Below are positions 1 through 11,199 of a stretch of DNA of 64,000 bases, in pieces. Position numbers and translations under genes: made by a program. Within the stretch, counting starts at the first letter, position 1. Each line of letters begins with the position of its first letter. The notes beneath the pieces are model-generated. The model had not been told where the DNA came from. It made no database searches and saw only the letters and a program-made list of their open reading frames with translations. The stretch is from Owenia fusiformis. Its lineage: Eukaryota > Annelida > Polychaeta > Sabellida > Oweniidae. Location of the stretch: NCBI GenBank assembly GCA_903813345.2, contig CAIIXF020000007.1, positions 10,795,730 to 10,859,729 of the forward strand. The letters run 5' to 3'.

Positions 1-1034
1 CTACGCTTCATATCTTCTTCCAAAACTTTAGGATTCGATAGAGATAAGTTATAACTTGTACAGGAAAAAATGGCAGATCCTACCTTAATTTAGAATCGCT
101 GATTTCTCTGGACAAATTCCGAGAAGAAATTGTTCAACATCGCGATCACCCCAGACAACATGTCGCGTGCGTGTCACTCTGAACTCACGTGATAAAATAT
201 GGCATCTTGATTGGTTACTACTCGTGTTGTCATGACGTGAGAAGCAGTAGTAAACACTGAATATGTTAATGAACTGCCATATATGGAACAATTGTCTTTC
301 TGATTGGTTAACTTTACACGCCTCCTAAATGAATATAGTAGTCGTAGTAAATGATTCATTGATAACTCTGAAAGTGGGCGTGACCAGCTTCATTTTGACA
401 CCAAATTCAAGATGTTTCAAATCAAAATGGCCTCGCAAGACGAGGTTGAAATATCAGTAATTTGATACTGATATGGTCTACGATAGATCAAAATTGACTG
501 CCCCGCGTCACATGTCACGTGAGCCTATATTTGTTGAAAAATGAAAGAGATAGTGACACTTTTTAATCTTAAGTTTATACCAATATTACAAACACATATC
601 TATTTTTTTCATTATATATTTATTTCTTCATAATACATACATTTGTTTTATACTACATTGATTTATTTTTGCAAAACCTTTGCTATTAGATCTTTAAGTC
701 AGTTGATCTTGGGACTCTAAAAGTGTTCCACTAATGGATATGCTCCCCTTACAGGTGTTATACTTTACAGGTTTTACTGTAATTCCAAATAGACACAGAA
801 TGTACACGACAAGTTACGTTACTAATAATAGGGTCAAGTAAACAATCATCTGTAAGTATGAATCTATAAGTATGAATATTGTCTGGTAGCAAACTGACCA
901 GGTTCCAGTTTACTAAAGTGCAAACTATCCCTTCCCTTATAGGACAACATAAATGCTCAGTTGAACACAGTATACCCAGCATTAAGTAGGACAATGAATC
1001 AATTGCAAAGCGGTGTAAGTTATAATGTTCTTAC
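1..1034. other. Last visible eEF1B intron, left edge
   Basis: Non-coding sequence downstream of the exon 4 donor (GTAAGA, 1034-1029). I looked on the minus strand for the terminal eEF1B exon, which should encode the conserved VGYGIKKLQI region, and it is not here. Positions about 718-779 look like the right part of a pogo-type MITE (ends GGTTTTACTG followed by TA). No other feature seen. Confidence 0.5.
718..779. repeat. Partial CAGTAAAACC-type MITE
   Basis: The segment contains GTGTTCCACT and ends ACAGGTTTTACTG/TA. The same ends and the same GTTCCACT/GTTCACT core recur at 22714-22890, 33173-33349, 44046-44139 and 57810-57889. CAGT(A)AAACC ends with TA target sites resemble pogo/Tigger-type Tc1/mariner elements; that assignment is inferred. 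Confidence 0.45.
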
Positions 1035-4000
1035 TTGTTCCCCAGACAAGTCCATCCTTCTCAATGGCTCGGACTTTTTTCTCAACAAGTGCCATATCAG
1101 TCTCATCGTCCCAGGGTTTGACATCTAGGATTATCATACTCTTGGCAATAAGAGCTGGCTCTGAAACATTAAAGGGAGATAATCTATTAAAGAGAGAATC
1201 AGATATAGCGAGCAGGCTAAACAAAAAATTGTTTCAATTTTAGAATATTAATGGCTCATATCATTTCTTGTCATGTCTATTTTCTAAAAATTCACAAAAG
1301 TACATACTTTATTCCAGGAAAACTAAAGATTTTTACAATAATGTATTATTTTTCTGGGAAAATTTAAACATTTTTCAACCATTTTTTGCATTTTGAATCA
1401 TTAATAACTTCACCAATTTATAACATATTGTGAATCTTTTGGGAGATATTGTGTTTGATATTGTAAGGAATAGATTGGTAGGTCAATTATACATGTTCCT
1501 TGTAATTTTGTCACCCCCTATATATCAGATTCTGCCTTTAAGACTACATTTTTCATTGTTAAATTCTTTGGCCACATATACACAATTACACATGGACACC
1601 TACCTAAATCTACCTACCTCTAGTTGAGTACCACGCCTAGCCTGAAATGTAGTCATGTAGAAGACTGATTGAGCCCTTTGTTATTTTTCAAAAGTCGATA
1701 TTTTCGGCACTTAAGCTTTACATCAGCTTCTGCCATCAACAGATTCTAACGTTTGTTTGATAAGTTCTAACCTTGGTGACTAAAGTTTCCGCAATCTTAA
1801 ATTGTAGAGATGTTAATTTTACTTTCTAACTCAGTAAATTTAGCCAGTATTTCAAGTTGGAATGGTATGGCTCGCACATTGGAAAGAGAGTTTATTCAGT
1901 TTTATGCAACCACAAAATAGCGAACCAAAAAGAGGAATTTCTTTATGAGGGAGTAGAGGCAATCTGCGCCAGGTTCACTTTTTTTGTTATTTAATATGCA
2001 TTTGCGCAAAAGTGAATAAGATGCTGGCTGATTTACGGACTCAAAAAGCAAAGTGAACATCAAATTTTGAGATTGCCAAATCTTTTCGACTCCACTTCAG
2101 GGTAAGTATGGCACTTGGTAATCTACCCCTAAATGAATATTTATTGGAAAAAAGTAGAAGAACAATCAACATATTAGCATAGGATCATGGGTTTTTAGTA
2201 GTCCTGTTTAACAACAAATCACCTACTTTTGCCTTTTTTGGCGTTATAAGCGTCAACAAGTGCTTGCTTCTTCTTTTGCATATCCTCATCGTCTTCTTCT
2301 TCATCACTGCCAAAAAGATCGATGTCATCATCAGAATCTTCATCATCATTGGCTGCTGCAGGGGTTGCAGCGGCACTTGGGCCATATTCACTGAGTGCCT
2401 TCTTCTCACCAGGGAAGCTGAAAGTTAAAAAATATCTATGATGTTAACTAACAATTCAGTTTGGAATATCCCAGTCTGGAACAAGGAACTACAGTTTCAC
2501 ATGGTATTACATGTATGTGAATGGAAGTGTAGGGCTATATATCAAGACAAAGACAGGTACAAATAAAAAAAAACTGAAACTGAATTTTAACCACATACAC
2601 CATAAATGAGCATTAATCTGGCATTTTTCTGTTTTGTATTTACTTCATCCATTCCTTATTATACTCTTCATTAGAATGTATGACTTGAGTTAAGCTATAC
2701 ATACCCACTTTTCTGGCTAGCATATGATGCAATGTGGTTGTACCAGCGGAGGGCATTGTATAGGTCTGAGCTTGGGGTTCCACTAAGGGCTTCAAAGACA
2801 ACTACATCTGCTTGGGTTGGTGTATATCTGAAATGTAATGTTTGCAAATATATAAATATCATCATTATAGTTGCACTAGCCACTTGAAACTGTGCTCACA
2901 AAAAACATTAAATAACAACCTATGTAGATAAATGTTAGTTTATTTGACATATTTTTATCTTTATACAAACGACATTTACATTCCGGAAATCAACATAGGG
3001 CAGCTACATGTGTGTCAGTGAGATATTGCCTTATGTAATATGCGGCTTAAGGTGCTACCATGGAAGTTAACAGGAAATGACGAAACACGAAGTGACAAAA
3101 AATTTGCATTTTTAGACATTTTTTGAACAAAGATAACAGAGTTCTGGTTTAACCTCCAATCAATTTAACTATTTCCACATATCATTTACATGACCAGGAT
3201 CACAATGTCAGTGCTTTCAGTAGGCTTGTCCAAAAGTGCTTCCTTGGGACAGATTGATTTTCCAAAATTGCGTCCCCCCTCAAAAAAGTGTGTCCCCATG
3301 AAAAAAAGGTTCCCGGGAATTCAAAGTCACATTTTTGCACTGAACGAAAAAAAATTGATGAAAAGTTTGCATCAGTTTTGTTATTTTTTGGCCCAGATCA
3401 GTGTTCTAGACACGTCTAGTAGGTCATTAAATGATGCAGATACCTTCATTTGAAAGAGGTAACTAATATTCAACCATAAATACCATTTTTCTTCGCGTAT
3501 TTCAAAGCAATTTGCTATTGATTTTGATCGCTCAGAAAGTTTCATTAGGAGCAATCTCCGTGAGGTTCTATTCTTTGGTTCAGTTTTTTGCGAATGCGCA
3601 ATAAATCCAGCAATTTGATTAGTTAAAATTATCAAGCGAATGCGCGATTAATAATCGCGGCCAATCATAGGACTCGTAACGATTATCGCTCAGAAATCAA
3701 CTACTAGTGATTGTCCCATCACATACCTCATACTATATTGATCGGAAATCAACTTCCGGGAAAGAAACTCCGAAAGATAATTTTATTTCTTTTAGAAATA
3801 GAATATCCTTCGTTTATTTAGCGGATTTTGACCAAATAAAAGACTGAAGGTAAGATCTTTATCAATCCATTCATCCAGAGATGATTTTTTGATATGACCT
3901 GCACTGCGTCCAAGTGACCCCTCATTTTCATTGTTTGGGGTCCCTATAATAAAAACCGGGTCCTCTCTATTATGGGACGGCGTTAATGAAAGCACAGCAA

Positions 4001-7000
4001 TGTGCATGGTCAGAATGACCCTAAACATGATGAAATAACCTTTTTAGCCCTTTGAAAGTGTGACTGAAAAAAAGCTAAAAGTAGGAGCTTGGGAAGGTCA
4101 CTGAACAGAATCTTTTGAATTTTCCTGAATTCTAACTGATACAATCTTTGAAATTTTAGAAAATTGTCTTAAACGAAAATGGTGGTCATAAAAAGGAAAA
4201 TAGATCACTTTTCAAATCAGTTTTTTCTTTTTTTTTTCTTTTTCTATGAATGATATCAAATTTTCAAAGATTGTATCATTTAGAGCAATATATTGGGCAC
4301 ATGACCTCTTCTACCTCCTACTTTTAGCTATTTTTCTGTCACATTTTCATAGGGCTGAAAAGGTTATTTCATCATGTTTAGGGTCATTCTGACCATGAAC
4401 ATTGTGATCCTGGACCTGTAAATGGTATTTGGAACTAAGTTGAATTGACTGGAGGTCAAAACAGAACTCTGTTATCTTTGTTCAAACAAGAAAATGCAGC
4501 AAACTCCTCGAGTCGAGGTCTCCAAGTCAAAAAAATTCCTGACCCTATCATATATCTGTTGATTATCCTGTTTATAACTGATTCAAGAGCGTGGCACTGA
4601 ACGAACCTATATCTATTTGTTATTTGTTTAGTTGTTGGTTGGGTAACATGTTAGGATAGGACGTCACAAATGATGCGAAGAGTCTTTTAACCAATCAGTG
4701 AAGTATTTATTAATTGTTTGTTTAGTTGTTGATGTGGCAATACGTGTATGACGTCACAGGTGATTGCATCATATTCCAGTAACGCCATTTTACGACATTG
4801 CATAATTTTTGGCTTCATTTCACTTTATTTGAAAGACTTTTAAAAATATTATAATGAGTCAGTATTTTTTCTTATAAATATTAATATTTGAATTTGAGGT
4901 CAAAGTCCGAAAATCTGATCAACTGATTGAAATCACATTTTAAAGAGGTGAAGAAGTGAATAATTACAGGAGCAAACGTGATCAATGGTTCGAGGTCTCC
5001 CGCAAAGTAGTCGCTACGCTCCTACTTTGCGCTGCCTTCGGCAGGGAGACCTCGAAAAAATGTCTAAAAATACAAAGAATTTTGTCACTTCCTGTTTTGT
5101 CATTTCCTGTCAACTTCCATAGCACCTTAACTGACAACATACAGAAACCGGGATAAATAATTTACTTTTTATCATGGATTAGAGTAATCTTTCTGCGAAG
5201 GATAGTATCGATGAGTATGGATATAAGATTCAAGTCTATTTCAAGACCACCGACTCGTGACTAAAAAAAAGTTAAAAGTTAGCAAAGGTCACTGAACAGA
5301 ATATTTTCAATTTTTCAGAAAATATGCCCAACATATTGCTTTAAATGATAGGAGCTTTGAAAATTTGAATTCATTTCCAGAAATAAGGATAAAATGAAAA
5401 AAAGAATTCCTTTTTATGACCACAACTTTTGTTTCAGACAATTTTTCTTAATTTTGGGGGGATTTAAATCTTATTCCTGGGCATGTGAGGCTCACGTCTT
5501 GGAGTAGGACTGAAAAGCCACAGTCTTCTAAAAATTTGGAATCCCTATCTCCTTTCGCCAGATCACTCTCTGTGTGAAAAGCACAGAAAAATTGATCGAC
5601 ATGCCGGTAGATGATTTATTACTACTACTTTTTTCAAGGCCTGACTTCGTCGCTAACATGCTAAATATAAGAGTTAGCTGACGTTTGGGAGTCTGACTTA
5701 CCTTCTAAAGGTTAGAGCCCGAATCTTAATGAAACCTTACCACCTTTGTTCCGTCAACCATGGATCATTTGCCACAACATCCAAGAGGTAAATCATGGAC
5801 CGAGAAAATGAATGATTTCCTTGTAAGTTCCGGAAGTTTCAATACGAAAAATTACCGAACATATATGAAAACCGAATATTTGTTCGTTGTTTTCACGATT
5901 TACAGGTTCGTATGTTCTTCAATGTTTTGGTCTAAATTATAAAGCATCACCAACAGGTCTTACTCTATTAATCGACTAATACAGCAGACGGCTCATATTT
6001 CTACGTAGCATTTCGTTCAGACAAATAGTGGGACTGTAGATCACGCAGTTTCGTTCGTTGCGTACTTCACTTGAAATTGGTAATTTTAAATATTGGCTAC
6101 TTCACTTAGCTTGGCGGATGTAGAACATTGCTTAATATTCTTTTAATTTTCACACCAGACATGCTTGGTTGACACGTCAACAAAGTAAAGTTCAAGGGTC
6201 AATGCGCTATTTTGTGATAACTACAACGCCTCCCCGGATTCAACATTGATGAAAAATGAAAAAGTCGGAAAAGCATTTACACTAATTTCTATCAAATGCT
6301 ATGTTTATGCATCATCATCGACACAACAAAGGTGATATGGTTTCATTTAGATTCGGGTTGTAACCTTTAGAAGGTAAGTCAGACTCCCAAACGTCAGCTA
6401 ACTCTTATATTTAGCTAGTCCAACAACATTAGACCTAGCCTGGGCCTCGTTTCTTATCTGACATGTGTTATGGCCCGGCTAGGTCTAACCTCCATGACCA
6501 TTTTGCCTTTGATGCGTTAATTTAATCATTCAGCAGGTTTCGACAAGCGGAACTAATTGAACCCTGAAAACATGGCAATATTACTCAAACAATTTGATTC
6601 AAGCATGCATACATACCTTATAAACACATACACCCCGTCCAGTATCCCCCTTAGACCCTATTGATGCATAATTACGAAAATATTGGAGACAGGTTTGGAA
6701 TATGACGAAAATGTCGGTCAGTTTCGGTAACATCGAAATTGCAAATCGTTTCAGGAATTAACCGTCATCACGGCACTGCATTAACGAACAGTTGGTTTGC
6801 AATTAATAACTATTTTGCGTGTATATACACGCTATATAAATTAATCAAAGATACCTGTTATCCTCAAAATTGATCTTTTTATCCCGAGTAATCGCGATAA
6901 TAATTATCAATCTATTTGACAACAATTTCGTTTCGCTGGTAGTTTAATTTTAAGATCCGGGACACTCAGACGAACAGACACAATGACAGACATGCGGAAA

Positions 7001-10000
7001 TGTCACTTTAGAGATTGTTAAGTGTAGCCTCATTTTACTCGTATAAATGAACATTTAACATAATAATATTGTGTTAAATCGCTTGATGTTATGTGTTTTT
7101 ATATTATTGTCAAGTATCAGTTGCACGTTATCGCGGAAAAATGGTTTCGATGGATTCAGAACTTGCATCAAAGGAAAGAATAGTAAGGAGGTTAAACTCA
7201 ATAATGGCCCCAAGAAAATTCCTAATAATAAAGAACGCCGTTATTGAGTTTAACGACGTTGAACTAATATTTAGCATGTTAGCGACGAAGTCAGGCCTTG
7301 AAAAAAGCATAGGAGACAGGTTACCTGAAAAGGAAGATAGATATCATTATCTCTTATCTAAACAAGGACTGAAACTGAGGCAAGTCTACCCTGGCTGAAA
7401 TCAGCTCTGAAATAACAATTACTGCATGTCAAGCCGTCATTCAATGCTGATTTTGTAGAAAACAGATCTGTCCATCCTTCTACATGTGAGTTTTTCCCAT
7501 AAAGATGCTTGATTAAGTAGAAATTCATCAAATTATACCCCTAGAATATCAAAGTTCAACTGTACATCAATCGCGTGAGAAAAAAAAACAAATCCATTCT
7601 TCACCTTCTGTTCACAAACCCTTCTTCTTCTTGGAAAAGTTGTCCCTCATTTGACTAACAGCAAATGTGTATGTTTATGCAGCAATATATGTTAGTTTAG
7701 AAAATGATTAATTACAATCTTACCTGTACTTCACAGAAACATCCTAAGTATGAAAATATTTCACTTAAAATACATGCTTCCATTTTGTCACATGTTCATA
7801 ATAATTTACATATTGACCATGTGATGTTGACAGGGAGTGTAAACGCACCTCTAGCGTACAGGAAATATGTTATGATATTTATTAAGAAATTAGGTATGGT
7901 AATCATTATAAATTAAGCATTAAGTATTAAGCCCCCAACCCACTTCACAAAGTTCATGAAGTACCAAGGAAAGACCAAATATTAAATAAATTAGAAAAAT
8001 TTGAATTTCCCAAAAAATCAAGTGGGCGATAATAGAGCCTCTGAAACATGGCAAAAGTGACATATTTTGTAATTTTCAATGCATACTCCCGATAATTATC
8101 TATCATTGTGTGCTTTCCACACCATATCAAACTAATATTATCTAAAAATAATGTATGTAATAAGTTAATGAAGGAAAAATTTAATGTTTCATGGAAATTT
8201 AAGGTCTCATGGAAGTTAACAGGAAATGACAAAACAAAAAATGACAAAGCCATGCTGGATTTTGAAAAATTTTTGAACCAAGATAACAGAGTTCTGTTTG
8301 GACCTCCAGTCAGTGTAACTAGTTCCAAATATCATTTACATGACCAGGAACACAATTGAAATGGTCAGAATGACCATAAACATGATAAAATAACCTTTTT
8401 AGCCCTCTGAAAATGTGACTGAAAAATAGCTAAAAGTAGGTGCTCAGGAAAGGTCAATGAACAGAATCTTTTGATTTTTTCAGAATATGTGTCCAATAAT
8501 ATATTGCTCTAAATGACACAATCTTTGAAATTTTAAAAAATCGTCTGAAACAATAATGGCTGTAGTAAAAAGGAAAATAGATCGATTTTCAATTCAGTTT
8601 TTTTCAATTTTTTCTTTTTCTAAGAATGATATCAAATTTTTTTGAATTGTATCATTTATAGCAATATATTGGGCACATTTTCTGAAAAAGTCAAAATATT
8701 CTGTTCAGTGACCTTTCCTGAGCACCTACTCTTAGCTATTTTTTAGTCACATTTTCAGAGGACTGAAAAGGTTATTCTATCATGTTTATGGTCATTCTGA
8801 CCATTTCAACTGTGTTCCTGGTCATGTAAATGATATGTGGAACTAGTTAAGGTGCCATGGAAGTTAACAGGAAATGACGAAACAGGAAGTGAAATTTTTT
8901 TTGCATTTTTTGACATTTTTTAAACAAAGATAACAGAGTTCTGGTTTGACCTCCAGTCAATTTAACTATTTCCACATATCATTTACATGACCAGGATCAC
9001 AATGCGCATGGTCAGAATGACCCTAAACATGATGAAATAACCTTTTTAGCCCTTTGAAAGTGTGACTGAAAAAAGCTAAAAGTAGGAGCGTAGGGAAGGT
9101 CACTGAACAGAATCTTTTGAATTTTTCAGAAAATGTGCCCAATATAATGCTCTAACTGATACAATCTTTGAAATTTTAGAAAATTGTCTTAAACAAAAAT
9201 GGCGGTCATAAAAAGGAAAATAGATCGCTTTTCAAATCAATTTTTTCATTTTTTTTATTTTCCTATGAATGATATCAAATGTTCAAAGATTGTATCATTT
9301 AGAGCAATATATTGGGCACATTTTCTGAAAAATTCAAAAGATTCTGTTCAGTGACCTTTCCTACCCTCCTACTTTTAGCTATTTTTCAGTCACATTTTCA
9401 TAGGGCTGAAAACGTTATTTCATCATGTTTAGGGTCATTCTGACCATGAACATTGTGATCCTGGACCTGTAAATGGTATTTGGAACTAGTTGAATTGACT
9501 GGAGGTCAAAACAGAACTCTGTTATCTTTGTTCAAAAAATGTCTAAAAATGCAAAAAAAATTGTCACTTCCTGTTTTGTCATTTCCTGTTAAGTTCCATA
9601 GCACCTTAAACTGACTGGAGGTCCAAACAGAACTCTGTTATCTTGGTTCAAAAAATTTTCAAAATCCAGCATGGCTTTGTCATTTTTTGTTTTGTCACTT
9701 CCTGTTAACTTCCATGAGACCTTAAGGTTCAGCTGGAAAGTGACATTTTGGTAAAAAATTGCTATACCTGCACATGTTATTTTCTGGTACAGAATTAAGT
9801 ATGAAGTCATGTGTGTATTTCCTTGCTTTTTTCAGGAAAGTATCATTACACTGTTTACTTTTATAATATCTGGAAACAGGTCAATGGTAGCTCCTGTGTT
9901 GTCTGGAAATTTTGAAAGAAAATTTGGAAAAATAGAAAGTGTGAAATATCAGAATTTCCTGGAGTTTCCATTGAACCCCTACCAGATATTCTAAAAGAAG

Positions 10001-10866
10001 ACAATGTAATGATACTTTCCTGAAAAAAGCAAGGAAATTGACACATGCCTTCATACTTTATTTTGTACCAGAAAATAACATGTGCAGGTATAGCAATTTT
10101 TTACCAAAATGTTACTTTCCAGCTGTACCTTAAGGTTCAGCTGGAAAGTAACATTTTGGTAAAAAATTGCTATACCTGCACATGTTATTTTCTGGTACAT
10201 AATTAAGTATGAAGGCATGTGTGTATTTCCTTGCTTTTTTCAGGAAAGTATCATTACACTGTCTACTTTTAGTAAACCTGGAAACAGGTCAATGGTAGCG
10301 CCCGTGTTGTCTGGAAACTTTGAAAGAAAATTTGGAAAAACAGGAAGTGTGAAATATCATAATTCCCTGGAGTTCCCTTTGAACGCCTACCAGATATTCT
10401 AAAAGAAGACAATGTAATGATACTTTCCTGAAAAAGCAAGGAAATTGATACATGCCTTCATACTTTATTTTGTACCAGAAAATAACATGTGCAGGTATAG
10501 CAATTTTTTACCAAAATGTTACTTTCCAGCTGTACCTTAATCAAGCATCTTTATGGGAAAAACTCACATGTAGAAGGATGGACAGATCTGTTTTCTACAA
10601 AATCAGCATTGAATGACGGCTTGACATGCAGTAATTGTTATTTCAGAGCTGATTTCAGCCAGGGTAGACTTGCCTCAGTTTCAGTCCTTGTTTAGATAAG
10701 AGATAGAATGAATCAATGATATCTATCTTCCTTTTCAGGTAACCTGTCTCCTATGGAAAAAAGTAGTACAGTGACGACAAACCTACCCAACGATGTAACT
10801 ACGATCTCCTAGAAAGTCGTCCAGAGCCTTCAGACCCGCAGCTGATTTCAAATCTCCGAAACCCAT
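1035..10866 (-). CDS. EEF1B2: Translation elongation factor 1-beta (eEF1B), 3'-incomplete, 4 of about 5 coding exons
   Basis: Guanine-nucleotide exchange subunit of eEF1B, which recharges eEF1A with GTP during cytosolic translation. Coding exons on the minus strand: 10866-10787, 2827-2705, 2417-2227 and 1160-1035; all have GT-AG borders and the phases join. Residues 1-26 start [18 protein letters not shown]. Residues 27-67 carry [14 protein letters not shown] and ALRWYNHI of the GST-C-like N-terminal domain. Residues 68-131 hold an Ala-rich linker and the acidic [15 protein letters not shown] segment, whose Ser is the family's usual CK2-type site. Residues 132-173 begin the exchange domain with [20 protein letters not shown] and GLVWGTS. 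The last ~50 residues are expected left of position 1. Intron 1 is 8 kb and packed with mobile elements. Identification is secure from family motifs in order; eEF1-delta shares the C-terminal domain, but the short N-terminal GST-like domain fits beta. Confidence 0.95.
3209..3997. mobile_element. Nested 789-bp MITE with CAGTGCTTTC/GAAAGCACAG ends
   Basis: Interrupts the left arm of the surrounding foldback element. CAATGT is duplicated at 3203-3208 and 3998-4003, and the uninterrupted site is seen in the copy near 9000. The termini CAGTGCTTTC and GAAAGCACAG are nearly inverted. No coding sequence is recognisable. The CAGTG end recalls hAT elements, but those usually duplicate 8 bp, so the superfamily is open. 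Confidence 0.65.
4486..5052. repeat. Second insertion in the foldback arm, with a Cys-free hairpin
   Basis: The related element reads straight through this point (TTTGTTCA then AAAAAATGTC at about 9525-9545), so this ~570-bp block is an insertion. It contains CGAGGTCTCC near 4510, and a hairpin at about 4989-5054 pairing CGAGGTCTCCCGCAAAGTAG with its near-inverse. Ends and target duplication were not resolved. Confidence 0.45.
5635..6420. repeat. Inverted-repeat unit with ~100-bp arms
   Basis: About 5655-5755 (including AGTTAGCTGACGTTTGGGAG and CTTACCTTCTAAAGGTTA) is repeated inverted at about 6320-6418, around a ~560-bp spacer. About 40 bp at the left edge (TTTTTTCAAGGCCTGACTTC onward) reappears inverted at 7262-7300. 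Probably a MITE or foldback remnant. A short plus-strand ATG at 5760 in good context, followed by 21 codons and GTAAGT, lies in the spacer, but no joining exon was found. Confidence 0.5.
7093..7398 (+). other. Unrecognised open frame inside eEF1B intron 1
   Basis: A 101-codon frame with a Lys/Arg/Glu-rich predicted product containing [18 protein letters not shown] and [16 protein letters not shown] recognise no family. Its last ~100 bases lie in a segment that is repeated inverted at 10537-10760, and 7262-7300 matches the 5.6-kb repeat. It is more likely repeat-derived or a fragment of a captured exon than a host gene. Confidence 0.15.
7305..7512 (+). repeat. Left copy of a 210-bp inverted duplication
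   Basis: From CATAGGAGACAGGTTACCTG through GATCTGTCCATCCTTCTACA to a TTAA at 7513-7516. The same sequence is present inverted at 10541-10760. The two copies face away from each other, and both stop at a TTAA. This looks like the outer ends of two copies of one TTAA-targeting element. Confidence 0.6.
8203..9721. mobile_element. TTAA-flanked foldback MITE, outer copy
   Basis: TTAA at 8199-8202 and 9722-9725. Ends GGTCTCATGGAAGTTAACAG and the inverse ending ATGAGACC. The long arms are inverted and include GTGACTGAAAAATAGCTAAA and the GGTCAGAATGACC palindrome. Another family member (8851-9605) is inserted in its right arm. The open frames at 8108-8359 and on the opposite strand are by-products of the palindrome. 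Confidence 0.8.
8851..9605. mobile_element. TTAA-flanked foldback MITE, nested copy
   Basis: 755 bp flanked by TTAA (8847-8850 and 9606-9609). It is almost entirely two inverted arms starting GGTGCCATGGAAGTTAACAG. It sits in the right arm of the 8203-9721 element, whose sequence resumes at 9610 with ACTGACTGGAGGTCCAAACA. Removing it plus one TTAA restores the outer arm, so the TTAA duplication is demonstrated internally. Confidence 0.85.
9726..10129. mobile_element. 404-bp TTAA MITE (family B), copy 1
   Basis: Ends GGTTCAGCTGGAAAGTGACA and the inverse ending CCAGCTGTACC, with terminal inverted repeats of about 120 bp and a short unique centre. It shares its left TTAA (9722-9725) with the preceding family A element and its right TTAA (10130-10133) with copy 2. 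The small frames in both directions are not genes. Confidence 0.85.
10134..10536. mobile_element. TTAA MITE (family B), copy 2
   Basis: Same ends, arms and centre as the copy directly upstream and in the same orientation, differing by scattered substitutions. TTAA at 10130-10133 and 10537-10540. The tandem pair shares one TTAA between copies. Confidence 0.85.
10541..10760 (-). repeat. Right copy of the 210-bp inverted duplication
   Basis: Inverse of 7305-7512, beginning TCAAGCATCTTTATGGG directly after TTAA and ending CTGTCTCCTATGGAAAAAAG, about 25 bp before the eEF1B exon 1 donor. It brings repeat sequence almost to the splice site. Confidence 0.6.
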
Positions 10867-10935
10867 GGTTATTTTTAAAAAATAAGGAGAGGAAAGACAC
10901 GTGAACTTTTCTTGCAAAATGGCCGGAAGTAAAAG
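10867..10935 (-). promoter_or_regulatory. eEF1B core promoter and 5'UTR with 5'TOP-like tract
   Basis: Reading toward the ATG on the minus strand: an ETS-type ACTTCCG (10924-10930) next to a GGCCAT element, a CACGTG E-box (10898-10903), then an unbroken pyrimidine run CTTTCCTCTCCTT (10896-10884). A C followed by pyrimidines at the cap is the known 5'TOP signature of translation-factor mRNAs, so transcription probably starts at or near 10896. That would give a 5'UTR of about 30 nt. No TATA box is seen. The start site is inferred. Confidence 0.6.
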
Positions 10936-11199
10936 AAAGATCGTGGGATCAAATGCGAGTAATTTTATTTACTATTATCAATTTAAAAAGCAATAACAGA
11001 GGATAATGCAATTTAGAGTAAAACAATTTCATACAAATCTAATTTCTTGAGGGTGTTTGATTAAGCTCTATCAAGTTCAAATAGTAGGAATGCACGTTAC
11101 TTTAATTATTGAAAGTCGTGTTTGATGTTAAATTATACACTAAACGAAACAAGACCATTCAAAATAAAAAACCGGGCACTCAATCCAAGTTGGCCGTGT

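Larger units (their letters stand above)
3051..5126. mobile_element. TTAA-flanked foldback MITE (family A) with two internal insertions
   Basis: Bounded by TTAA at 3047-3050 and 5127-5130. The ends are inverted: left GGTGCTACCATGGAAGTTAA, right GACTTCC-type sequence ending CATAGCACC. Both arms hold the same inverted sequence, including AACAAAGATAACAGAGTTCTG. Comparison with the related copy at 8851-9605 shows that 3209-3997 and about 4486-5052 are later insertions. TTAA target duplication is the hallmark of piggyBac-type transposition; no transposase is present. Confidence 0.75.

Noticed and set aside
1-1000. Terminal exon of eEF1B
   Set aside because: No minus-strand sequence encodes the conserved VGYGIKKLQI/CVVEDDK region; it must be left of the window.
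5760-5942. ATG in good context with 21 codons then GTAAGT, like a first coding exon
   Set aside because: No downstream exon in phase was found; the acceptor-like sites near 7105 lead to early stops or the wrong frame.
9589-10402. Similar 60-73-codon frames on both strands (for example 9809-9994, 9861-10046, 10217-10402)
   Set aside because: They lie wholly within MITE inverted repeats; the similarity of their products reflects the repeat, not a gene family.
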